NCBI RefSeq assembly: GCF_006227205.1
Contig: NZ_VCNG01000002.1
Location: 248,001-312,000 of the forward strand
Reading direction: 5' to 3'
DNA length: 64,000 bases
Source of the DNA: Pseudomonas sp. ICMP22404
Lineage (GTDB): Bacteria > Pseudomonadota > Gammaproteobacteria > Pseudomonadales > Pseudomonadaceae
The position numbers were made by a program, and so were the translations under genes. Shown here piece by piece: positions 8,376-17,338 of the stretch. Positions within the stretch are counted from its first letter, which is position 1. Every line of letters begins with the position of its first letter. Under the pieces are notes generated by a model that was not told the DNA's origin, made no database searches, and saw nothing but the letters and a program-made list of their open reading frames with translations.

Positions 8376-8759
8376 TTACTCTGCCTTGAAGCAGTAGACC
8401 GCCAGCTTGTTCCCGTCCAGATCCCGAGCGTAGGCAGCATAGGCGTTTTCAGCCCAGCCACGCGTGCCTGGCAGGCCTTCGCAGACGCCGCCATTTGCCA
8501 GCGCCGCGGCGTGGAAGGCGTGGACCGCAGCACGGCTCGGTGCCTCGAAGCTGACAGTACCGCCGTTACCGACAGTCGCCGGATTGCCGTTGGCCGGCTT
8601 GAGTACGAAAAACGAAGGCTTGTCGACGCCCCAGATGGAGCCATTCTCGCTGAGATCGGCGACGCGTTTGAGGCCGATTTCTTTCAGCGCTGCGTCATAG
8701 AACGCACGGGCTTTTGCCAGGTCATTGGTGCCGACGGTTACATGGGTAAAAACGGACAT
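8376..8759 (-). CDS. VOC-family (glyoxalase/bleomycin-resistance fold) protein
   Basis: This 127-residue single-domain protein begins MSVFTHVTVGTNDLAKARAFYDAAL, the classic first beta-alpha unit of the vicinal oxygen chelate fold, and ends with RDLDGNKLAVYCFK, the second half carrying the usual metal-ligand Glu/His region. Members include lactoylglutathione lyase-like enzymes and binding proteins, and the precise role cannot be read from sequence. It lies just downstream of the formaldehyde dehydrogenase gene on the same strand, which is compatible with detoxification of a reactive carbonyl. A possible ribosome site lies in AGGAAGCAACG before the ATG. Confidence 0.8.
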   Translation of the reverse strand: MSVFTHVTVGTNDLAKARAFYDAALKEIGLKRVADLSENGSIWGVDKPSFFVLKPANGNPATVGNGGTVSFEAPSRAAVHAFHAAALANGGVCEGLPGTRGWAENAYAAYARDLDGNKLAVYCFKAE

Positions 8760-8804
8760 CGTTGCTTCCTTTTTGTGGGGGGGGGGAAATGAGGATCGGC
8801 CGAA

Positions 8805-9986
<1,182 letters not shown>

Positions 9987-12023
9987 TCAGATGTCCTTGA
10001 CCAGTCGCAACGCATCGTAGATGGCCGCGTGGGTATTGCGTGCCGACACCGCGTCGCCGATCCGGAACAGCTGGAAGCGGCCCTCGGGGTTGGTAACGAT
10101 GTTCTGGGTTTTCCCGGCGATCAGATCATGCTGTTCAACCGCACCGTTGTTGCGCGAATGGGGACGCAGTTCGAAGTACAGATCGTCGAGGGGCAGGGTG
10201 CCGTGGTTGATGACCACCTGATCGACCACTCGCTGTTTATGCACCTGGCCATAATCGCTGCCGAAGTTAGCCACCAATTGCCCGTCGCGTTTCTCCACCG
10301 AGTCGACCCGATAGGTGACGGTAAAGGTGACGTTCAGGTCTTGCAGGCTGCGCATGTAGGGCACCAGGTTCATCGCCATCACTTCGGGTGCGAACGAGCG
10401 GTCCGGTGTGACGATCTCCAGTTTCGCGCCGCTGTTGGCGATGACTTCGGCCGCTTGCAGGGCCGCATGGTCGCCTGCATCGTCAAAGATCAGCACGTTC
10501 TGGCCCGGCTTGACGTCACCGGAAATGATGTCCCAGGTAGACACCACCAGTTCATTGCCGTGCTTGAGCACTTCGGTGTGCGGCAAGCCTCCGGTGGCGA
10601 CGATCACCACATCCGGATTTTCAGCCAGCACCGTCTCGGCCTCGGCCCAGGTATTGAAATGGAATTTCACGCCCAGCCGTTCGCATTGCGCCATGCGCCA
10701 GTCGATGATGCTGATCATCTCGCGGCGGCGCTCGCTCTGCGCTGTCAGGCGGATCTGGCCGCCGGGTTGATCGGCCACTTCAAACACCGTGACGTCGTGG
10801 CCGCGTTCGCCGGCTACCCGTGCCGCCTCCAGGCCCGCCGGGCCGGTGCCGATCACCACCACTTTGCGCTTGACCGACGCCTTGGGGATTTCGTGGGGCA
10901 TGGTGGTTTCGCGCCCGGTGGCGGCGTTGTGAATGCAGTACGCGGCACCGCCCTGATAGATGCGGTCCAGGCAGTAGTTGGCGCCGACGCAGGGGCGGAT
11001 CTCTTCTTCGCGCTTCTCGATGATCTTGCGCACGATGTGCGGGTCGGTCATGTGCGCCCGGGTCATGCCGATCATGTCCACCTTGCCAGAGGCGATGGCA
11101 TGGCGGGCGGTGGCGACGTCGGGAATCTTCGCGGCATGGAAGGTGGGGAAGCCGGTGGCCGAGCGGATCTCGCCGGCAAAATCCAGGTGCGGGGAGTTGC
11201 GCATGCCCTGGATCGGAATCACGTCGGTGAGGCCGGCATCGGTATCGATGTGGCCGCGAACGACGTTGAGGAAGTCGACCAGGCCACTGTCCTTGAGCAT
11301 GTGCGAGATCTGGATGCCGTCCTTGGCACCGAAACCGCCGGGCAGATCTTCATCGCCGGTGTAGCGAACCCCCAACAGGAAGTCCTCGCCACAGCGCTGG
11401 CGAATGCCGCGCAGGATGTCGAAGGTAAAGCGCAACCGGTTCTCCAGCGAACCGCCGTAGGGGCCATCAAGGTCGTTGGTCAGTGGCGACCAGAACTGAT
11501 CCATGAGGTGTCCGTAGGCCTGCAGTTCCAAGCCGTCCAGCCCGGCGGCCTTCATGCGTTCGGCGGCGTCCACATAGTCCTTGATGATGCGGTCGATGTC
11601 CCATTCTTCCATCTTTTTCGGGAAAGCCCGGTGGGACGCTTCGCGGCGATGGGAGGGTGAGACGACCGGCAGCCAGTCGGCCTTGTCCCAGCGTGTGCGC
11701 CGCCCCAAGTGAGTCAGTTGAATCATCACCGCCGTGCCGTGTTCGTGACATTCGTCGGTCAGATCCTTCATCCATTTGACCACTTCATCCTTGTACGCCA
11801 GCACGTTGTTGAACACTGGCGGGCTGTCACGGGAAACGGCGGCGGAGCCCGCCGTCATGGTCAGTGCCACGCCAGCCTTGGCGCGTTCGACATGATAGGC
11901 GCGGTACAGATCCTTCGGCATGCCGTCGACAGGATAAGCCGGCTCATGAGAGGTGGTCATGATCCGGTTCTTGAGGGTCAGGTGTTTGATCTTATAGGGC
12001 TGCAGCAGAGGATCGCTGGACAT
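9987..12023 (-). CDS. StcD/DgcA-like N-methyl amino acid demethylase (trimethylamine dehydrogenase family)
   Basis: This 678-residue flavoenzyme has an N-terminal Old-Yellow-Enzyme-type barrel (LKNRIMTTSHEP, QLTHLGRR, DGLELQAYGHL), an iron-sulfur loop near residue 345 (CVGANYC...GGAAYC), and a C-terminal dinucleotide-binding half (VVIGTGPAGLEAARVAGERG, then VIVATGG). Family members include dimethylglycine demethylase DgcA and N-methylproline demethylase StcD, which pass electrons to an ETF. Compared with trimethylamine dehydrogenase (C-x2-C-x2-C), the second cluster Cys is replaced by Ala. Genes for EtfB and EtfA lie divergently, 211 bp away, and frmA lies downstream. No DgcB-type partner is present, which favours an StcD/HpbA-like role over canonical dimethylglycine demethylation. 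Confidence 0.85.
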   Translation of the reverse strand: MSSDPLLQPYKIKHLTLKNRIMTTSHEPAYPVDGMPKDLYRAYHVERAKAGVALTMTAGSAAVSRDSPPVFNNVLAYKDEVVKWMKDLTDECHEHGTAVMIQLTHLGRRTRWDKADWLPVVSPSHRREASHRAFPKKMEEWDIDRIIKDYVDAAERMKAAGLDGLELQAYGHLMDQFWSPLTNDLDGPYGGSLENRLRFTFDILRGIRQRCGEDFLLGVRYTGDEDLPGGFGAKDGIQISHMLKDSGLVDFLNVVRGHIDTDAGLTDVIPIQGMRNSPHLDFAGEIRSATGFPTFHAAKIPDVATARHAIASGKVDMIGMTRAHMTDPHIVRKIIEKREEEIRPCVGANYCLDRIYQGGAAYCIHNAATGRETTMPHEIPKASVKRKVVVIGTGPAGLEAARVAGERGHDVTVFEVADQPGGQIRLTAQSERRREMISIIDWRMAQCERLGVKFHFNTWAEAETVLAENPDVVIVATGGLPHTEVLKHGNELVVSTWDIISGDVKPGQNVLIFDDAGDHAALQAAEVIANSGAKLEIVTPDRSFAPEVMAMNLVPYMRSLQDLNVTFTVTYRVDSVEKRDGQLVANFGSDYGQVHKQRVVDQVVINHGTLPLDDLYFELRPHSRNNGAVEQHDLIAGKTQNIVTNPEGRFQLFRIGDAVSARNTHAAIYDALRLVKDI

Positions 12024-12105
12024 GGTGTTGCGCTCCGAGAACAGAACATCAGGCTTGGTTTGACATAACGGTATGTTGAATGTTCATGTGTGTCAACGAT
12101 TAAGA

Positions 12106-12120
12106 CATAGGTGTACATTT
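12106..12120. promoter_or_regulatory. Second copy of the putative TetR operator half (TAGGTGTACATT)
   Basis: This 12-base match to the site in front of the TetR gene lies between the divergent demethylase and etfB starts (12024-12234). A partial left half, AAGACAT, precedes it. The same intergenic stretch also holds ACATA-ACGG-TATGT at 12063-12076. Confidence 0.55.
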
Positions 12121-12234
12121 TTCTTGCGTGGCGGAAAAACCGGGATTACCATCCAGTCGAAACAGGGGTGGTACGGCGCGTGCGTCCGGCCATCCCGCAT
12201 CGATCCAAAGTGCCAGGGGGCAGTGCGAAGAACT

Positions 12235-12984
12235 ATGAAAGTGCTCGTTGCGGTAAAGCGCGCCATCGACCCGAATGTGAAAGTCCGGGTGAAAGCCGAC
12301 GGTTCAGACGTCGAGCTCGGTGGCGTGAAGATGGCCTTGAATCCGTTCTGCGAAATCGCGGTGGAGGAGGCGATACGCCTCAAGGAGAAGGGGGTGGCAT
12401 CCGAAGTGGTGGTTGTCTCCGTGGGTACGTCGGCCGCTCAGGAACAACTGCGCACGGCATTGGCACTCGGCGCGGACCGGGCGCTGTTGGTCGAGACGAA
12501 TGCAGTACTTGAGCCGCTCAACGTCGCCAAGTACCTGAGCAAAGTGATCGATCAGGAAAAGCCGCAATTGATCCTGTTCGGCAAGCAGGCGATCGATCAG
12601 GAGAACAATCAGGTCGGGCAAATGGTCGCGCAGTTGATCGGCAGCGGTCAGGCCACCTACGCCTCAGCCATCAATCAGGTGGATGGTCAATGGGTCGTCG
12701 AGCGAGAGGTCGACAGTGGCAGCCAGGTGCTCGCCCTCGCCATGCCTGCGGTGGTGACCTGCGACTTGCGGCTGAACCAACCGCGCTACGCCTCGTTGCC
12801 CAACATCATGAAAGCCAAGAAAAAGCCGCTTGAAATCATTGCCGCTGACACCTTGGGCGCAAGCGTGAAGGAACACGCTCGATTATTAGGAGTTGTCCCG
12901 CCTGCCGTGCGCAAAGCGGGAATCAACGTCGGTTCGGTGGCCGAACTGGTGGATAAATTGAAAAACGTTGCGGGGGTGATTTGA
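12235..12984 (+). CDS. etfB: Electron transfer flavoprotein beta subunit
   Basis: This 249-residue protein starts MKVLVAVKRAIDPNVKVRV and has the ETF-beta pattern ALNPFCEIAVEEAIRLKEKG, ALALGADRALLV, and PxLILFGKQAIDQENNQVGQMVA, the segment that binds AMP/FAD. The ATG at 12235 is the family start; the frame is open further upstream, but that part is not ETF-like. It overlaps etfA by 4 bp. This is a second, pathway-dedicated ETF pair of the kind found beside dimethylglycine/N-methylproline demethylase genes; it would accept electrons from the divergently encoded demethylase and hand them to ETF dehydrogenase. Confidence 0.9.
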   Translation: MKVLVAVKRAIDPNVKVRVKADGSDVELGGVKMALNPFCEIAVEEAIRLKEKGVASEVVVVSVGTSAAQEQLRTALALGADRALLVETNAVLEPLNVAKYLSKVIDQEKPQLILFGKQAIDQENNQVGQMVAQLIGSGQATYASAINQVDGQWVVEREVDSGSQVLALAMPAVVTCDLRLNQPRYASLPNIMKAKKKPLEIIAADTLGASVKEHARLLGVVPPAVRKAGINVGSVAELVDKLKNVAGVI

Positions 12985-13919
12985 TGCGTACATTGGTGAT
13001 CGCCGAGCACAGCGCCGGTCAACTGACGGCAGGTACGTGGAGTGCCGTGACCGCCGCCACGGCCCTGGGCGCCAAGATGGATTTGCTGGTGATGGGTGGG
13101 GCTGACGCATCGGTAGTGGCGCAACAGGCGGCGCTGATCCAGGGTCTGGATCGGGTGCTCCTGGCGCAGGGGGGGATGTTCGAAAATGCCTTGGCCGAAA
13201 ATATCCAGCCTCTGATCACGTCACTGGTGGCCGGCGGTTATACACACGTCGTTGCCGACGCCAGCAGTATGGGCCGCAACGTGCTGCCCCGGGTCGCGGC
13301 CAGCCTGGATGTCGGCATGCTGTCCGACGTCACCCACATTGTCTCGGCGGACACTTTCCAGCGGCCCATTTACGCCGGTAACGCCATCGCCACCGTGCAG
13401 TCCCTCGATCCGATCAAGTTGCTCACGGTCCGCGCATCGGCGTTCGCCCAGGCCCTGTCCCATGAACATCGCTGCGAAGTGGTGGCGGTGGAGGGCGGAC
13501 AAAGTGCGAGCAATGTGCGCTTCGTGAGCGAGCAATTGACGGCCAGCGAACGGCCTGATCTGTCGAGCGCCCGCGTCGTCGTGTCCGGTGGCCGCGGGAT
13601 GCAGAGCAAAGAAAATTTCGCCTTGATCGAGCGAGTGGCAGACAAGCTAGGCGGTGCCGTAGGCGCATCGCGTGCCGCAGTCGATTCGGGTTTTGCCCCC
13701 AACGATTTGCAGGTCGGGCAGACGGGCAAGATCGTCGCACCAGAGCTTTACATTGCGGCAGGTATCAGCGGCGCCATTCAGCATCTGGCCGGCATGAGTG
13801 GTTCAAAGGTCATCGTTGCGATCAACCAGGACCCTGAAGCGCCGATTGCTCAAGTGGCGGACTACATGTTGGTGGCGGATGTGTTCGAGGCGTTACCGGC
13901 ACTCGAGAAAGCACTGTGA
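12981..13919 (+). CDS. etfA: Electron transfer flavoprotein alpha subunit
   Basis: This 312-residue protein has the conserved C-terminal FAD site PELYIAAGISGAIQHLAGM...IVAINQDPEAPIAQVADY, which marks ETF-alpha. The N-terminal domain (MRTLVIAEHSAGQLTAGTW, ADASSMGRNVLPRVAASL) is also typical. It is coupled to etfB by the 4-bp overlap ATGA. About 200 bp separate it from the ProX-type gene downstream. Confidence 0.9.
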   Translation: MMRTLVIAEHSAGQLTAGTWSAVTAATALGAKMDLLVMGGADASVVAQQAALIQGLDRVLLAQGGMFENALAENIQPLITSLVAGGYTHVVADASSMGRNVLPRVAASLDVGMLSDVTHIVSADTFQRPIYAGNAIATVQSLDPIKLLTVRASAFAQALSHEHRCEVVAVEGGQSASNVRFVSEQLTASERPDLSSARVVVSGGRGMQSKENFALIERVADKLGGAVGASRAAVDSGFAPNDLQVGQTGKIVAPELYIAAGISGAIQHLAGMSGSKVIVAINQDPEAPIAQVADYMLVADVFEALPALEKAL

Positions 13920-13990
13920 GTGCTTACGTTGATAAGTTTCGCCTGAGGGCGGAGGAGGACCGAGCGACCGAGAGACAGGAAGACTTCTCG

Positions 13991-14020
13991 CATAACTAAA
14001 ACTTATTCATGCATAACATT
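13991..14020. promoter_or_regulatory. Degenerate ATAAC-type repeat in front of the ProX-type gene
   Basis: ATAAC-TAAAA-CTTAT at 13992-14006 matches the ATAAC-N5-GTTAT operator with one mismatch, and another GCATAAC follows at 14011-14017. ATAACTAAAAC also occurs at 17303-17313 in front of the dioxygenase gene, but without a second half-site. This is a weaker candidate than the three perfect copies. Confidence 0.35.
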
Positions 14021-14121
14021 AAATCCCTTGAGGAGCGTAATAACACTCTGCTCTGATGAGGGAGCGTTAATTCTTCTTCTGCCCTGCCAATAACTATTAA
14101 TACAGTACGCGGAGATGCACC

Positions 14122-15021
14122 ATGATGACGTTGTCCAGCAAAACTTGTATCGGCTGGTTTGCGGGCCTGGCGATGGCCGCCGGCAGCCTGATGGCCCACG
14201 CCGAGGAACCCACGCCAATCCGCATCGGATGGGTGAACTGGTCGGATACGGAAATTGCTGTAAAGCTGGCAGATACAGCATTGCGCGACCACTTGAAACA
14301 ACCGGTCAAATTGATACTTGCCGATATTGGCATTCAGTTCCAGGCCCTGGCCAACGGTAATATCGACCTGATCCCGATGGTCTGGCTACCGAGCACCCAC
14401 AAGTCGTTCTACGACAAATACCAGGACAAGCTCGAAGACCTCGGCGTGCTGTATGAAGGCCGGATCGGCATGGCCGTACCAACGTCCATTCCCACCAGCG
14501 AGATTGCCAGTGTCGAGGACCTCAACAAGCCAGATGTGCGGGAAAAACTCGGCGGCAAGATCCTGACATCGGAAGTGGGCAACGGTCAGTACAAACTGAC
14601 GGAAAAGGCCATCAAGGAATACAAACTCGATGGCTACAAGATGGTTGCCTCTTCGGAGTCGGGCATGCTGAGCGAGCTGGATCGCAACCTCAAGCGTGAC
14701 AAATGGGCGTTGATCAATGCCTGGAGTCCACATTGGATGTTCGCCAAGTGGCCACTGCGCTACCTGGACGATCCGAAGCAGATCTTTGGTGGTGCCGAGC
14801 AAATTCACGCGATTGCCCGCAAAGGCTTCAGCGCCGAACATCCCGATGTCGCCCGGTTCTTCGCCAACTTCAAGATTCCCAAGAGCGACCTCGAGAAGCT
14901 GATGGCGACCGCCCGTGACAGTTCGGCAGACAAGGTAGTTGCAGAGTACTACGCCGCCAACAAGCCCCGCTTCGACGCGATGTTCGGCAGCCAGACCGCC
15001 TCCGCAACACCAGCCCCATAA
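14122..15021 (+). CDS. ProX/OpuAC-type betaine-binding periplasmic protein
   Basis: This 299-residue protein has a cleavable signal peptide ending near AHAEEP (about residue 27) and the OpuAC-type substrate-binding fold (IRIGWVNWSDTEIAVKLAD, ALANGNIDLIPMVWLPSTH, LINAWSPHWMFAKW). The Trp-rich segments resemble those that box a quaternary ammonium headgroup by cation-pi contacts. No permease or ATPase gene is adjacent; the orphan ATPase/permease pair at 4326-6394 lacks a binding protein and could be the partner. GGAG precedes the ATG, and a strong hairpin terminator follows the stop. An osmoprotectant or catabolic uptake role is inferred from family and context. Confidence 0.87.
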   Translation: MMTLSSKTCIGWFAGLAMAAGSLMAHAEEPTPIRIGWVNWSDTEIAVKLADTALRDHLKQPVKLILADIGIQFQALANGNIDLIPMVWLPSTHKSFYDKYQDKLEDLGVLYEGRIGMAVPTSIPTSEIASVEDLNKPDVREKLGGKILTSEVGNGQYKLTEKAIKEYKLDGYKMVASSESGMLSELDRNLKRDKWALINAWSPHWMFAKWPLRYLDDPKQIFGGAEQIHAIARKGFSAEHPDVARFFANFKIPKSDLEKLMATARDSSADKVVAEYYAANKPRFDAMFGSQTASATPAP

Positions 15022-15052
15022 TGGCTGCTGCCAGCCAATAGTTGTGTTGCCG

Positions 15053-15085
15053 TCCGGAGCCCTTCGCAAAGGGCTCCGGATTCTT
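15053..15085 (+). terminator. Intrinsic terminator after the ProX-type gene
   Basis: The 12-bp perfect arms TCCGGAGCCCTT and AAGGGCTCCGGA enclose loop CGCA and are followed by TTCTT. It lies 31 bp past the stop and shortly before the Ldh2-type gene. Confidence 0.8.
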
Positions 15086-15109
15086 CGAACGAACATTCAG
15101 GCGATACCC

Positions 15110-16108
15110 TTGAATACCACAGCCTATCGTCGCTTTACCCTTGATGAAGCGGTCGACTGGGTGAAGCATCTCTGCGAATCGAAGGGCTGCTCCCCAGCGG
15201 TGGCCAATTCATTGGCCCACGCCACCGTTGCGGCGCAAGCGCGTGGTAACCAGGCCGTGGGGTTTCGACACCTCGCCGACTATTTACCGGGCTTTTCCTC
15301 CGGACGTATTAATCCATGTGTCGAGCCACGCATCAGCCGCGCCGGCGCAATCATCTTCAAATCTGATGCCCAAGGTGGAATTGCCCAGCTCGGCGTCGAC
15401 CGGTGTTTCGATTCGTTGTGTCATGCCGCGCATGTCAATGGCATGGCCACGTTGAGCCAGTGCAATAGTTTCACCAGCGGTGAACTCGGCGACTACACGC
15501 TGCGGTTTGCCCAGGCCGGACTGATCGCATTGGCGGTCGCAAACGGGCCGGCCCTGGTTGCCGTTCCTGGTGCCAGGGGCAAGACCTACTCGACCAATCC
15601 GATCTCATTTGCCGCGCCCTCGGCCGATGGCGTCCCGCTATTGTTCGACCAGGCATGCAGTGCCACGGCATTCGTGAACATCGCCCATGCCGCCTCGACA
15701 GGCAGCGGTATTCCCGAGGGATGGGCGGTTGACCAGTATGGCAACGGAACACGTGACGCCCTGGCAGCGCTGAGTGGTGCGTTGCTGCCTTTTGGTGGTC
15801 ATCGCGGGGCCAACCTGATGCTCATGGTCGAAGTACTGGCAGCGGGGCTCACGGGCGCCAACTGGTCGCTGGATGCGCCGGCGTTCAACCAGGGGGCCCA
15901 GTCGCCTGGCTGTGGCCTGTTGATACTGCTTTTGGCGCCGACGTATTTTTCAGAGGGATTCGAGCAGCGGCTTGCCAACCAAATGGCTCGCTTGACGCAA
16001 ATGGGCGTTCACAGACCGGGATGGGAGCGGCAACACGCAACGGTCAACGCCCAGAATGATGGGATCCGTGTTTCTGTTGGTCTGCTGGAACAGTTGAGCC
16101 GTTTGTAA
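15110..16108 (+). CDS. Ldh2/malate-type dehydrogenase, possible imino acid (delta1-pyrroline-2-carboxylate) reductase
   Basis: The TTG at 15110 starts a 332-residue protein (NTTAYRRFTLDEAVDWV), the usual length for the family; the frame is open upstream but runs back into the terminator hairpin and ProX gene, so I reject the longer form. Recognisable parts are ARGNQAVGFRHLADYL, GGIAQLGVDRCFDSLC, GKTYSTNPISFAAP and GTRDALAALSGALLPFGGHRGANLMLMVEVLAAGLTGA. The family includes ureidoglycolate, sulfolactate and malate dehydrogenases as well as delta1-pyrroline-2-carboxylate reductases used in D-proline and 3-hydroxyproline metabolism. The proline-type context makes the last plausible, but the substrate cannot be fixed from sequence. 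Confidence 0.75.
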   Translation: MNTTAYRRFTLDEAVDWVKHLCESKGCSPAVANSLAHATVAAQARGNQAVGFRHLADYLPGFSSGRINPCVEPRISRAGAIIFKSDAQGGIAQLGVDRCFDSLCHAAHVNGMATLSQCNSFTSGELGDYTLRFAQAGLIALAVANGPALVAVPGARGKTYSTNPISFAAPSADGVPLLFDQACSATAFVNIAHAASTGSGIPEGWAVDQYGNGTRDALAALSGALLPFGGHRGANLMLMVEVLAAGLTGANWSLDAPAFNQGAQSPGCGLLILLLAPTYFSEGFEQRLANQMARLTQMGVHRPGWERQHATVNAQNDGIRVSVGLLEQLSRL

Positions 16109-16148
16109 GCTCGTTCGATACATCGCTTGGGAAACGTGGGCGAAAACG

Positions 16149-16769
16149 ATGATGAACAGCACTGAAAATATGGCGTGGGAGCGGGACATTATCCGCAGCG
16201 GCGAACGGCTGAAGCGTTCGCTGCAAAACGTCCTGTCGGGCAGCCTTTGCGATGAGGCGCAGGCGCACGCCGCATCTCTGAATGCGGCCCAATGGACAAT
16301 TCGCAAACCGGCGAAAACTTCAAGCGCGTTGCCAGGTTTTTTGGCGCCTCATTTAGCCGAAGCCCTTCACGCGGCGCCCAGGAGCGATGATGACCTGGTA
16401 TCGATATGGGACGCGTTAGGCACGCTCTTGCCCCATGTCCCTTGGATAAACCGCCAGGCCCAGGCCGACCAGGACAGCGCTTTCGTGGAGCGACATCGTC
16501 ACGGCATAATCGCCGGGCCGGGAGGATTGCTGGAATGTTCCACCTTGACCTTGGGATTGGCGCTCATGATGCCGCAGACCTGCTATCCCTATCACCAGCA
16601 CCCGCCTGCCGAGTTCTATCTCGTTCTTTCGCCGGGCGACTGGTATCGCGAGGATGTGGGGTGGTGGACGCCCGGGGCTGGGGGCGTCGTGTTCAACTTT
16701 CCATCCTGTGTCCATGCCATGAAATCGACAAACGTTCCGCTTCTGGCCCTGTGGAGCTTGATGCATTAG
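16149..16769 (+). CDS. Cupin of the DMSP lyase (DddL/DddQ/DddK-like) superfamily
   Basis: This 206-residue protein has a C-terminal cupin carrying the full active-site set of cupin DMSP lyases: H149-x-H151-x3-E155-x-Y157 (YHQHPPAEFY) and a final H189 (SCVHAM). In characterised enzymes the three His and Glu bind the metal and the Tyr acts as base to split dimethylsulfoniopropionate into DMS and acrylate. The length matches DddQ. Many relatives in this superfamily lack lyase activity, so a role on another betaine is possible. It follows the Ldh2-type gene by 40 bp and precedes a PutA-like regulator gene by 47 bp, all on one strand, and a DddP-type gene lies 3.6 kb downstream. Confidence 0.7.
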   Translation: MMNSTENMAWERDIIRSGERLKRSLQNVLSGSLCDEAQAHAASLNAAQWTIRKPAKTSSALPGFLAPHLAEALHAAPRSDDDLVSIWDALGTLLPHVPWINRQAQADQDSAFVERHRHGIIAGPGGLLECSTLTLGLALMMPQTCYPYHQHPPAEFYLVLSPGDWYREDVGWWTPGAGGVVFNFPSCVHAMKSTNVPLLALWSLMH

Positions 16770-16816
16770 TGCCTCGTTATAAGAACGAACTCGGTTAATG
16801 AATGAGGAAAGAAAAT

Positions 16817-17059
16817 ATGGCAGTGACCACACAGGGCATCAAGTTGGACGAGGAAACGCGGGCCAGGCTGAAGTCCGCATCAGCCAAGCTGGATCGCACC
16901 TCCCACTGGTTCATGAGGAAGGCGATTCTGAGTTTTATCGAGAAAGTTGAAGCTGGAGCGGGTATCGAAGCGTTCATAGCGGTTGAGTTTTTGGAGAAAG
17001 ATACGAGGCGCCACAGCCTTGCACGACGGCTTCGCAAAGATTGCAATACGGATGAATGA
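16817..17059 (+). CDS. Free-standing PutA-like ribbon-helix-helix DNA-binding protein
   Basis: This 80-residue protein begins MAVTTQGIKLDEETRARLK and continues with SASAKLDRTSHWFMRKAILSF, closely following the ribbon-helix-helix domain at the N-terminus of the bifunctional proline dehydrogenase PutA (TTTLGVKLD...RIDRTPHWLIKQAI in family members). Nothing of the catalytic domains follows. The ATG at 16817 is favoured by AGGAAAG at a good distance; an in-frame ATG five codons upstream is less well placed. Beta-strand 1 (TQGIKL) and the helix residues that contact DNA in PutA are kept. It is likely a small repressor, or an antagonist of PutA at shared sites. This is a rare indicator that proline-type metabolites matter in this island. 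Confidence 0.8.
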   Translation: MAVTTQGIKLDEETRARLKSASAKLDRTSHWFMRKAILSFIEKVEAGAGIEAFIAVEFLEKDTRRHSLARRLRKDCNTDE

Positions 17060-17338
17060 ACCTGATAACGTGTCCTGAATCTGCCAAGTCTAACGATCAA
17101 CGAAACCTGACTTAAACAAACCCTGAAATGACATGCATATAACATCAGGAGTTATAGGCTTGATTCAGTTTTCATGATTGATTTTTTCTCATGAGTATTG
17201 AATGAAAAATGGTTTGTTGGTGTCCGCTCAGTCCTGAACAATGATTTCAGCATAAGGATCAAGAACAACGCTCTTGATTTCGTACGCTGGAACTTTTTCA
17301 GAATAACTAAAACGCGGCGCTTTTGTTGAGGAATACCG
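17060..17338. other. Intergenic region upstream of the dioxygenase gene, with an inverted repeat at 17258-17278
   Basis: This AT-rich stretch has no gene. ATCAAGA and TCTTGAT form 7-bp arms around a 7-base spacer at 17258-17278, about 60 bp before the dioxygenase start. ATAACTAAAAC at 17303-17313 repeats a motif seen at 13992. Either could be a regulator site; the palindrome is the better one. Confidence 0.4.

Noticed and set aside
14939..15109. Upstream extension of the Ldh2-type gene
   Set aside because: It would run through the terminator hairpin and overlap the ProX gene, and the added 57 residues are not like the family.
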